Of a DNA stretch of 18,765 bases, positions 1 through 5,560 are shown piece after piece. The notes under the pieces are model-generated. The model searched no databases and had not been told where the DNA came from. It saw only the letters and a list, made by a program, of their open reading frames with translations. The translations under genes were made by a program, and so were the position numbers. Origin of the DNA: TMP-24 sp964600685 (lineage in GTDB: Bacteria > Pseudomonadota > Alphaproteobacteria > Rhodobacterales > Rhodobacteraceae); NCBI GenBank assembly GCA_964600685.1, contig CAZRKU010000054.1:1-18765 (forward strand), in the 5' to 3' direction. Position 1 is the first letter of the stretch, and every line of letters begins with the position of its first letter.

Positions 1-1716
1 CGCACCGCAGAGCGCCCGGCCTTCGATCGAGTCGTAGCCAAGGCCCATGGTCATCAGCAGGCCGCCGATGTTGGCGTAACCCAGCCCCAACGTGCGGAAA
101 TCATAGGAGCGCTGCGCGATCTCCTGCGACGGGAACTGCGCCATCAGCACCGAGATTTCCAGCGTCACCGTCCACAGACGTGTGGCATGCACGTAAGCTT
201 CGGCATCGCACGCATTTGTATTATGGTACGTCATCAGGTTGAGCGACGCCAGGTTGCACGCCGTGTCGTCCAGGAACATATATTCCGAACAGGGGTTCGA
301 CCCCCGGATCTGCCCGTCTTCGGGGCAGGTGTGCCATGCATTCACCGTGTCATGGAACTGGATGCCCGGATCGGCGCAGGCCCAGGCCGCATGGCCGATC
401 TGGTCCCACAGCTCGCGCGCCCTGATGGTCTTGGACACTTTGCCGTCGGTGCGGCGGATCAGTTCCCAGTCGGCGTCCTCCCTGATCGCCTTCAGGAAGG
501 CATCGGTGACGCGGACCGAGTTGTTCGAGTTCTGGCCGGAGACGCTCGCATAGGCTTCCGAATCCCAGTCCGTGTCGTAGGTCGGGAATTCGATCGCCGC
601 ATAGCCCTGCTTGGCGTAGTCCAGCACGCGCTTGACGTAAGTATCCGGGATCTGGACCTTTTTCGCGCCCCTGATCGCGGCTTTCAGCGCCACGTTCTTC
701 GCCGGATCGACCGCATCCTCGGACGAGCCGTCCCAGGCACGGATCGCCGCGAAGATCTCGTTCAACTGGCGTTCGTGCATCTTGGACCCGGCCACCAGCG
801 AGGCGACCTTCTGTTCCTCGATGACCTTCCAGTTGATGAAAGCCTCGATATCGGGGTGATCGACGTCGCAGATCACCATCTTGGCGGCGCGGCGCGTGGT
901 GCCGCCCGACTTGATCGCGCCCGCGGCGCGGTCGCCGATCTTGAGGAAACCCATGAGGCCCGAGGATTTTCCGCCGCCCGAAAGTTTCTCCCCCTCGCCG
1001 CGCAGGCTGGAGAAGTTCGTGCCGGTGCCCGAGCCATATTTGAACAGCCGCGCCTCGCGGACCCAGAGGTCCATGATGCCGCCTTCGTTCACCAGGTCGT
1101 CCGAAACGGACTGGATGAAGCAGGCATGCGGCTGCGGATGCTCATAGGCGGAATTGGATTTGGTCAGTTCGCCGGTCTGGTAGTCGACGTAGAAATGGCC
1201 CTGTGCCGGGCCGTCGACGCCATAGGCCCAATGCAGCCCGGTGTTGAACCACTGGGGCGAGTTCGGCGCGGCCATCTGTTCGGCCAGCATGAAGCGCATT
1301 TCGTCGAAATAGGCCTGCGCGTCGGCCTCGGAGGAGAAATAGCCGCCCTTCCAGCCCCAGTAGGCCCAGGCGCCGGCCAGGCGGTCGAACACCTGCTTGG
1401 CCGAGGTTTCGCCCACATAGCGGTCGTCCTTCGGCAGTTTGTCGAGCGCCGCCTGGTCCGGGACCGAACGCCACAGGAATTCGGGCACGCCCTTTTCCTT
1501 CACGCGTTTCAGCTTTGCAGCGACGCCGGCCTTGCGGAAATATTTCTGGGCCAGAACGTCCGAGGCCACCTGGCTCCAGCCCGCCGGGACCTCCACCGCG
1601 TCATTGCGGAACACGATCTTGCCATCCGGATTGCGGATTTCGGAGGTGGTCGTGCCGAAGTCGATGCCAGCGTAGGCATCCTGCCCGGCCCTGGTGAATT
1701 TCCGTTCGATTTTCAT
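1..1716 (-). CDS. nrdJ: Adenosylcobalamin-dependent (class II) ribonucleoside-diphosphate reductase, 3' end cut by window
   Basis: Class II ribonucleotide reductase, which makes deoxyribonucleotides using a B12-derived radical and needs no oxygen. The visible part is 572 residues from an ATG at 1716; relatives are around 1200 residues, so about half is present and the rest lies left of the window. The N-terminus (MKIERKFTRAGQDAYAGIDF) is typical of alphaproteobacterial NrdJ. Cys199 (PHACFIQ) fits the N-terminal cysteine of the redox-active pair. NPCSE at residues 474-478 holds the Asn, thiyl-radical Cys476 and Glu478 of the active site. SGTGTNFSSLRGEGEKLSGGG (about 229-249) is the substrate-binding loop region. 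A G-rich stretch (GGGGGCAGAG) just upstream may serve as a weak ribosome binding site. An NrdR-box match lies about 134 bp upstream of the start. The gene stands alone on this side, with tRNA-Pro as the next upstream feature. Confidence 0.96.
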   Translation of the reverse strand, partial: MKIERKFTRAGQDAYAGIDFGTTTSEIRNPDGKIVFRNDAVEVPAGWSQVASDVLAQKYFRKAGVAAKLKRVKEKGVPEFLWRSVPDQAALDKLPKDDRYVGETSAKQVFDRLAGAWAYWGWKGGYFSSEADAQAYFDEMRFMLAEQMAAPNSPQWFNTGLHWAYGVDGPAQGHFYVDYQTGELTKSNSAYEHPQPHACFIQSVSDDLVNEGGIMDLWVREARLFKYGSGTGTNFSSLRGEGEKLSGGGKSSGLMGFLKIGDRAAGAIKSGGTTRRAAKMVICDVDHPDIEAFINWKVIEEQKVASLVAGSKMHERQLNEIFAAIRAWDGSSEDAVDPAKNVALKAAIRGAKKVQIPDTYVKRVLDYAKQGYAAIEFPTYDTDWDSEAYASVSGQNSNNSVRVTDAFLKAIREDADWELIRRTDGKVSKTIRARELWDQIGHAAWACADPGIQFHDTVNAWHTCPEDGQIRGSNPCSEYMFLDDTACNLASLNLMTYHNTNACDAEAYVHATRLWTVTLEISVLMAQFPSQEIAQRSYDFRTLGLGYANIGGLLMTMGLGYDSIEGRALCGA

Positions 1717-1775
1717 GTCTCTGCCCCCGTCACGTTTCTTCCGCGCGGCCGCCGCCGCCGTGTCGCCAAATGCCG

Positions 1776-1919
1776 GGTCAACAGGTCAACGCCCCTCGGA
1801 ATCTTCCCGAAAGCCGGTTGATGTCTTGAAAGTCGTCCCTGGCGGCGGGCCACTACATTTAGTGTTTGCCCTCTCAGCCCATACAAGTTGGCGTAGAACC
1901 CTGCCGTTGGTCAACAGGT
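1776..1919. repeat. Repeated GGTCAAC elements in the nrdJ upstream region
   Basis: GGTCAAC occurs as a close pair (1776-1782 and 1784-1790) and again at 1909-1915. The longer 11-mer GGTCAACAGGT is shared exactly between 1776-1786 and 1909-1919. The third copy is inside the inverted repeat GTTG-GT-CAAC (1906-1915). Read toward nrdJ the element is GTTGACC, which resembles a -35 hexamer, but no well-spaced -10 follows any copy. The copies flank the NrdR box on both sides. Function unknown. Confidence 0.45.
1850..1865 (-). promoter_or_regulatory. NrdR box upstream of nrdJ
   Basis: The plus-strand sequence CCACTACATTTAGTGT fits the NrdR-box consensus acaCwAtATaTwGtgt at 13 of 16 positions, including all the strongly conserved ones, and contains the inverted repeat CACTA-4 bp-TAGTG. 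NrdR is the ATP/dATP-sensing repressor of ribonucleotide reductase genes, so a site before nrdJ is expected. A possible promoter reading toward nrdJ (-35 TTGTAT at 1886-1881, -10 CTAAAT at 1862-1857, 18-bp spacer) would place the box over the -10, the usual repressing position. NrdR boxes normally come in pairs; the second position one repeat away (about 1879-1894) matches poorly (about 8 of 16). Confidence 0.6.
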
Positions 1920-2192
1920 TTATTTGAAGCAGGCGTGACAATTTTCCATTGACCGGACCGCCGGGGAAAGGGGTGCGGCGGGGCGCTCTGATTCATGCAC
2001 AGCCCGGTGCGTGGCGCCCTGCAGAAATAATCCAAGAAAGCGGCTGCCTTGGCCGGGAGAACTGCGTCTTCACGTCAAACGATCCACAGCCGCCGCCTCG
2101 GGCGGCAGCGCGCGGCCCAATCCCTGTCCATGGCAAATTTGCGACAGATGCCTCAGGCAACCTGACGGCGCAGCGGGGCGGAGTTCGCGAGA

Positions 2193-2269
2193 TGGTCGGG
2201 GCGAGAGGATTCGAACCCCCGGCCTACGGTACCCAAAACCGTCGCGCTACCAGACTGCGCTACGCCCCG
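2193..2269 (-). tRNA. tRNA-Pro (anticodon UGG)
   Basis: A 77-nt cloverleaf can be drawn directly. The acceptor stem CGGGGCG pairs with CGCCCCG. The D-arm contains GCGC-AGTCTGGTA-GCGC. The anticodon stem ACGGT/ACCGT encloses the loop TTTGGGT, giving anticodon TGG with G at position 37. The T-arm has TTCGAAT between GGGGG and CCTCT, with two G-U pairs. The 3' end ACCA is encoded in the DNA (discriminator A plus CCA). The C1 start and D-arm match bacterial proline tRNAs such as E. coli proM, also 77 nt. It reads CCN proline codons, chiefly CCA/CCG. Confidence 0.97.
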
Positions 2270-2277
2270 ACGGCCTT

Positions 2278-2306
2278 CCTCTAGCGTGTCGCTGCCGATA
2301 TGGAAA
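2278..2306 (-). promoter_or_regulatory. Candidate promoter of tRNA-Pro
   Basis: Reading the minus strand, TTTCCA (2306-2301) and TAGAGG (2283-2278) are separated by exactly 17 bp and end 8 bp before the first tRNA base, the spacing expected for a sigma-70-type tRNA promoter. They match the consensus at 4/6 and 3/6 positions. It lies just after the stop of the DUF192 gene, so readthrough from that operon is an alternative source of the tRNA. Confidence 0.35.
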
Positions 2307-2321
2307 GGGGAAAGCCCGGGC

Positions 2322-2807
2322 CTAGTCGCAGGGCCATGCGGCAAGGCGCGAATCAACCGCCGGATGCCGCAGCACTGCGCCCGGACCAAGCCCGAGCCGA
2401 CGGGACAACCCACCGTTGATCTCAAGAACGAACTGCACCTGATCTCCGCCGGGGATGGCGGTCTCGTCAAAGGGAACGGCGTTTTCGTGGACATTGAGAA
2501 TCGTGCCGTCGGCACCGATGAACAGCATGTCGAGCGGAATGCGGGTATTCTTCATCCAGAAAGCCACCGGTTGCGGCGCCTCATAGACGAAAAGCATGCC
2601 GCGCCCCGCCGCCAGCTTGTCGCGATACATCAGGCCACGCGCCCGCTCGGCGGGATCATCCGCCACTTCAACGGAAAAGCGTGCGCTGCCGCCATCCCAG
2701 CGCAGGTCGGCCACATCGGCGACGCAGGCGGCCTCCACACCCCCGGCGGCCTCCACCCCCCCGGCGGCCAGGACGGCCGCGACAAGCATCGGTGCCAGGC
2801 GCTTCAT
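2322..2807 (-). CDS. DUF192 family exported protein
   Basis: A 161-residue protein of the DUF192 family (small exported beta-rich domain, function unknown). The N-terminus has a Sec signal peptide: MKR, a hydrophobic Ala/Leu/Val run, then an Ala-rich cleavage region; mature protein probably begins near residue 28. The family core spans about residues 45-155, with RGLMYRDKL (58-66), GRGMLFVYE (68-76), FWMKNTRIPLDMLFI (83-97) and FVLEING (126-132). The chosen ATG overlaps the stop codon of the upstream cold-shock gene (ATGA) and has GAGGGAC before it inside that gene, so translation is probably coupled. The signal peptide contains a duplicated GGVEAA (residues 16-21 and 22-27) from an 18-bp DNA duplication. 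A longer reading frame to 3011 runs inside the cold-shock gene and is rejected. Confidence 0.9.
   Translation of the reverse strand: MKRLAPMLVAAVLAAGGVEAAGGVEAACVADVADLRWDGGSARFSVEVADDPAERARGLMYRDKLAAGRGMLFVYEAPQPVAFWMKNTRIPLDMLFIGADGTILNVHENAVPFDETAIPGGDQVQFVLEINGGLSRRLGLGPGAVLRHPAVDSRLAAWPCD
2727..2762. repeat. 18-bp tandem duplication within DUF192 signal peptide
   Basis: Two adjacent 18-bp units (2727-2744 and 2745-2762) differ at a single base; a 7-base start of a third copy (GGCGGCC) follows at 2763-2769. Each unit ends in a C-run. On the coding strand it adds one extra GGVEAA in frame, just ahead of the likely signal-peptidase site. Confidence 0.85.
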
Positions 2808-3358
2808 TTCTTGTCCCTCAGCGCTGTTTCCCAACTGGTGATCATGGCGGCCATGCGTCCGCGCTTGCCTTCGATCACGCGAATGCCCACGGCCTCGCCG
2901 GGGCCGAGGTCGGCAAAGCCCGACCGGCGCAGCACTTCGATATGGATGAACACATCTTCCGGCCTGCCGAAAATATTGGCGAAACCAAAACCCTTGCCCT
3001 TGTCGAACCATTTGACGCGCGCAGGTTCAAGCGGCAGAGCGGCGATGGTTGCCATGTCGCTGTCGCCCAGATCCTCGATCGGCGCGCGCTCTTCCTCGAC
3101 CGGCGGCGCGATGTCGATGACCTCGGTTGCCTGGTGGCCGCGCGCGGTCTTCTGCACCCGGACGGTGATCTCGGCATTGTCGGCCACCGAGCCCTGGCCG
3201 AAATTTCGCAAGACATTGGCATGCAAGAGGATGTCGCCGGTCTCACCGTCGCCAACGATGAAACCAAATCCCTTGGAGGCGTCGAACCACTTCACGCGGC
3301 CATGAACCACATGTTGCGCCCCTTCTTCTTCTGTCATTTCGAGTAGCTTTCCATTCAT
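2804..3358 (-). CDS. Cold-shock protein with two cold-shock domains
   Basis: A 184-residue nucleic-acid-binding protein with two CspA-type domains joined by an acidic linker. Domain 1 (about 17-83) has RVKWFDASKGFGFI, with RNP1 at 29-34 and RNP2 DILLH at 42-46. The linker is about 84-110 (PPVEEERAPIEDLGDSD). Domain 2 (about 112-178) has RVKWFDKGKGFGFA with RNP1 at 122-127 and RNP2 DVFIH at 135-139. Both domains keep the aromatic RNA-binding residues. Tandem-domain Csp proteins are common in alphaproteobacteria; the expected role is single-stranded RNA/DNA binding and RNA chaperoning. Start: ATG at 3358; ATG at 3337 (MTEEEG) is possible, with GGAAAG upstream. Its stop overlaps the DUF192 start (ATGA), giving a two-gene unit downstream of pdxH. 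Confidence 0.93.
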   Translation of the reverse strand: MNGKLLEMTEEEGAQHVVHGRVKWFDASKGFGFIVGDGETGDILLHANVLRNFGQGSVADNAEITVRVQKTARGHQATEVIDIAPPVEEERAPIEDLGDSDMATIAALPLEPARVKWFDKGKGFGFANIFGRPEDVFIHIEVLRRSGFADLGPGEAVGIRVIEGKRGRMAAMITSWETALRDKK

Positions 3359-3385
3359 CCGTCTTCGGCGTCCAGATTCATGTGA

Positions 3386-3406
3386 GGTAGCGCAACGTCG
3401 CCTACC
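3386..3406 (-). promoter_or_regulatory. Hairpin in the pdxH-csp intergenic gap
   Basis: GGTAGCG (3386-3392) and CGCCTACC (3399-3406) pair through 7 bp with one bulged C and a 6-nt loop. On the minus strand this lies 28 nt before the csp start codon and about 45 nt after the pdxH stop. No T-run follows, so an intrinsic terminator is unlikely; a structured 5' leader of the csp mRNA is the more natural reading. No clear promoter was found in the 91-bp gap. Confidence 0.3.
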
Positions 3407-3449
3407 CCCGAAACGGACAGTTCTTTCACCTTTTACTTGCCAATTTACA

Positions 3450-4055
3450 TCAGGGATTCAGTCTTTGAATGTCCCAAACCGCCGTCGGGTCGGCACGACG
3501 CCAACGGAACCGATCATGAAGGCGAAACGCACCATCCGCCCAGAACTCTACTTCAAGCGGACACAGCCTTATACCGCCCCAGAACGGCGGACGCGAGGGG
3601 CTCGCACCTTGCACCAAAGTCACCCGTGCAACTTCTGCCATTAACGCGGTCCGGGATGCAAGCGGTTCGGACTGCCGCGAGGCCCAGGCCCCCAGCCGGC
3701 TCTGAAGCGAGCGCGACGCATAATAGGCGTCGGCCCCGGGCCCGTCATCGCGGGTGGTCAGGCCACGGACCCGGATCTGGCGGCGCAGGCTCTTCCAGTG
3801 CATCACGAAGGCGGCCTTGCCGCTCGCCTCGATCTCGCGGCCCTTGGCGGAACCGAAATTCGTGTAGAAGACGAAATCCCGGTCGGTGATCTCCTTGAGA
3901 AGGACCATGCGGGCATTGGGCAGGCCATCGGCATCAACCGTGGCCAGTGCGATGGCGTTGGGATCGTTCGGTTCGGTCCTTTCGGCTTCGTCCAGCCAGG
4001 CGCGCGCGATCACGAAAGGATCGACGCCCGCGAATATCCCCGCCCTGTCCTTCAT
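3450..4055 (-). CDS. pdxH: Pyridoxine/pyridoxamine 5'-phosphate oxidase
   Basis: FMN-dependent cytoplasmic enzyme that oxidises pyridoxine or pyridoxamine 5'-phosphate to pyridoxal 5'-phosphate, the last step of vitamin B6 supply. At 201 residues it has normal family length. The FMN-binding region is visible as RMVLLKEITDRDFVFYTN (about 49-66), followed by GSAKGREIE and the HWKSLRRQIRVRG segment. RPPFWGGIRLCPLEVEFW and the C-terminal RLNP are family signatures, the latter near the substrate phosphate site. Start ATG at 4055 has AAGGG 10 nt upstream. The gene is divergent from fabI across a 126-bp gap. PLP made by this enzyme is the cofactor of the aminotransferase at 5561, though the two are in separate transcription units. 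Confidence 0.96.
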   Translation of the reverse strand: MKDRAGIFAGVDPFVIARAWLDEAERTEPNDPNAIALATVDADGLPNARMVLLKEITDRDFVFYTNFGSAKGREIEASGKAAFVMHWKSLRRQIRVRGLTTRDDGPGADAYYASRSLQSRLGAWASRQSEPLASRTALMAEVARVTLVQGASPSRPPFWGGIRLCPLEVEFWADGAFRLHDRFRWRRADPTAVWDIQRLNP

Positions 4056-4119
4056 CTCGTGCCTGCCCTTCGCGCGTGCACCGCGTCGACTTCATTCTTG
4101 CCTTGCGGGTGTGGTGCCC

Positions 4120-4148
4120 TTGAAGCGTGCCGGAACTTGCCCTAATGC
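4120..4148 (+). promoter_or_regulatory. Candidate promoter of fabI-gpt
   Basis: TTGAAG (4120-4125) and TAATGC (4143-4148) are 17 bp apart, and the fabI ATG is 33 bp after the -10. The -35 match is fair and the -10 match poor (TA only), so this is a weak prediction. It lies in the 126-bp gap between divergent pdxH and fabI, which must contain at least one promoter for each unless a more distant one is used. Confidence 0.3.
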
Positions 4149-4181
4149 TTCGGCAAGAAGAATTAAGGCGCGGGGACGGAA

Positions 4182-5018
4182 ATGGCAAACGGACTTATGG
4201 CAGGCAAACGCGGCCTGATCATGGGGCTTGCGAACGACAAGTCCATCGCCTGGGGCATCGCCAAGGCTTGTGCCGCCCAAGGTGCAACTCTGGCGTTTTC
4301 CTATCAGGGTGAAGCGCTCCTGAAGCGGGTTCAACCTCTGGCGGCTGAGGTCGGATCGACGGAGATCATCGAATGCGACGTGGCCGACGAAGGATCACTC
4401 GACCAGTTGTTCGACCATCTGCAGAAGACTTGGGGCAAGCTTGACTTCGTCGTTCATGCCATTGGTTTTTCTGACAAAAATGAACTGCGCGGCCGCTATG
4501 TCGACACCGGCCTCGACAACTTCCGCATGACGATGGACATTTCCGTCTATTCCTTCACCGCCGTCTGCCGCCGCGCGGCGGCGATGATGCCGGACGGCGG
4601 CAGCCTGCTGACGCTGACCTATTACGGCGCGGAACGGGTGATGCCGCATTACAACGTGATGGGGGTCGCAAAGGCCGCGCTGGAAGCGTCGGTGCGCTAC
4701 ATCGCGGAAGATCTCGGCAAGGACGGCATCCGCTGCAACGCGATCTCTGCCGGGCCGATCAAGACCCTTGCCGCCAGCGGAATCGGCGATTTTCGCTACA
4801 TCCTGAAGTGGAATGAACTCAATTCGCCGCTGCGCCGCAATGTCAGTCAGGACGATGTCGGAAAATCCGCGCTTTATCTTCTGTCCGATCTCGGGTCGGG
4901 CGTGACCGGCGAGACCCATCACGTCGACTGCGGCTATCACATCGTGGGCATGAAGGCCGTCGATGCGCCGGACATCGACGCGGTCACCGGCCGCAACGGC
5001 AAAGAGGCCGCGCAATGA
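4182..5018 (+). CDS. fabI: Enoyl-[acyl-carrier-protein] reductase (NADH)
   Basis: Short-chain dehydrogenase-fold enzyme that reduces the trans-2-enoyl-ACP double bond, the last step of each fatty acid elongation cycle. It has 278 residues, slightly longer than E. coli FabI (262) through the C-terminal tail. The FabI-type nucleotide-binding motif GLANDKSIAWGIA is at 15-27. The catalytic residues follow the FabI pattern: Tyr147 in TYYGAE, and Tyr157 and Lys164 in YNVMGVAK (Tyr-x6-Lys), aligning with E. coli Tyr146, Tyr156 and Lys163. HHVDCGYHIVGM near the end is the family C-terminal signature. Start ATG at 4182 has GGGGACGG upstream; the next in-frame ATG (4197) would also be close to the conserved region. 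The stop overlaps the gpt start as ATGA. Confidence 0.96.
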   Translation: MANGLMAGKRGLIMGLANDKSIAWGIAKACAAQGATLAFSYQGEALLKRVQPLAAEVGSTEIIECDVADEGSLDQLFDHLQKTWGKLDFVVHAIGFSDKNELRGRYVDTGLDNFRMTMDISVYSFTAVCRRAAAMMPDGGSLLTLTYYGAERVMPHYNVMGVAKAALEASVRYIAEDLGKDGIRCNAISAGPIKTLAASGIGDFRYILKWNELNSPLRRNVSQDDVGKSALYLLSDLGSGVTGETHHVDCGYHIVGMKAVDAPDIDAVTGRNGKEAAQ

Positions 5019-5518
5019 AGGAACGCCTGCCGCACGAGAAGGGCTTCCACGTCAGCTGGGACCAGATCCACCGTGACGCCCGGGCGCTGGCCTGGCGCCT
5101 CGATGGCCATGGGCCGGACAACGGCAGTTGGCGTGCGGTCGTGGCGATCACGCGCGGCGGGCTGGTTCCCGCGATGATCGTGAGCCGCGAACTCGACATC
5201 CGGGTGGTCGACACGATCAGCGTGCAGAGCTATGCGCATCAGGACCGGAGCGTGGCGAGAGTCACCAAGAGCCCGCAGGCCGACCTGATGGGCGACGGCG
5301 AGGGGATCCTGATCGTCGATGACCTGGTCGACACCGGCAAGACGCTGGAACTTGTGCGCAGCCTCTATCCGAAGGCGCATTTCGCGACGGTCTATGCCAA
5401 GCCCTCGGGGCGGCCGATGGTGAACACCTATATCACCGAGGTCAGCCAGGACACCTGGATCTTCTTTCCGTGGGACATGGCGCTGCAATATGTGGAACCT
5501 TTCCGCGGGAAGGATTGA
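5015..5518 (+). CDS. gpt: Xanthine/guanine phosphoribosyltransferase
   Basis: Purine salvage enzyme joining xanthine or guanine to PRPP to give XMP or GMP. The 167 residues match the length of bacterial Gpt (E. coli 152) more than that of Hpt. The PRPP-binding motif GILIVDDLVDTGKT is at about 97-110, and AVVAITRGGLVPA (41-53) is the conserved N-terminal loop. The C-terminal segment with DTWIFFPWDMALQYVEPF resembles the base-recognition region of XGPRT, with Trp and Asp conserved. ATG at 5015 shares four bases with the fabI stop (ATGA), so its translation probably depends on fabI. The next gene begins 42 bp after the stop with its own strong ribosome binding site. Confidence 0.93.
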   Translation: MKERLPHEKGFHVSWDQIHRDARALAWRLDGHGPDNGSWRAVVAITRGGLVPAMIVSRELDIRVVDTISVQSYAHQDRSVARVTKSPQADLMGDGEGILIVDDLVDTGKTLELVRSLYPKAHFATVYAKPSGRPMVNTYITEVSQDTWIFFPWDMALQYVEPFRGKD

Positions 5519-5560
5519 GACCCGCCGACCGTGCCTGACGGGTTGAAAGGAGTTGATCCG

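Larger units (their letters stand above)
1717..2192. other. 476-bp non-coding region between nrdJ and tRNA-Pro
   Basis: No credible gene on either strand; short open frames here lack ribosome binding sites and family resemblance. Reading toward nrdJ it holds, in order: a 10-bp perfect palindrome GCAAATTTGC (2133-2142); a GC-rich hairpin GCCGCC-loop-GGCGGC (2089-2106) without a following T-run, possibly a weak processing or termination structure behind the tRNA; three GGTCAAC copies (1909-1915, 1784-1790, 1776-1782); and the NrdR-box match at 1850-1865. I looked for a cobalamin riboswitch ahead of the B12-dependent nrdJ and found no B12-box-like sequence. Confidence 0.6.

Noticed and set aside
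187..1821. Long plus-strand open frame (544 codons) opposite nrdJ
   Set aside because: Antisense shadow of a clearly conserved gene; high GC makes stop codons rare on the opposite strand, and the translation is Arg/Gly/Asp-rich without family resemblance.
1717..1850. Possible cobalamin riboswitch in the nrdJ leader
   Set aside because: No B12-box-like sequence on the transcribed strand; the leader holds only GC-rich sequence and the GGTCAAC pair.
1949..2284. Plus-strand open frame ending in GARGFEPPAYGT...RATRLRYAP
   Set aside because: This peptide is the well-known artefact of translating the reverse strand of a tRNA gene; the tRNA-Pro explains it.
5531..5560. GTG start ten codons upstream for the aminotransferase
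   Set aside because: It would place the strong AAAGGAG ribosome binding site inside the coding sequence; ATG at 5561 is correctly spaced from it.
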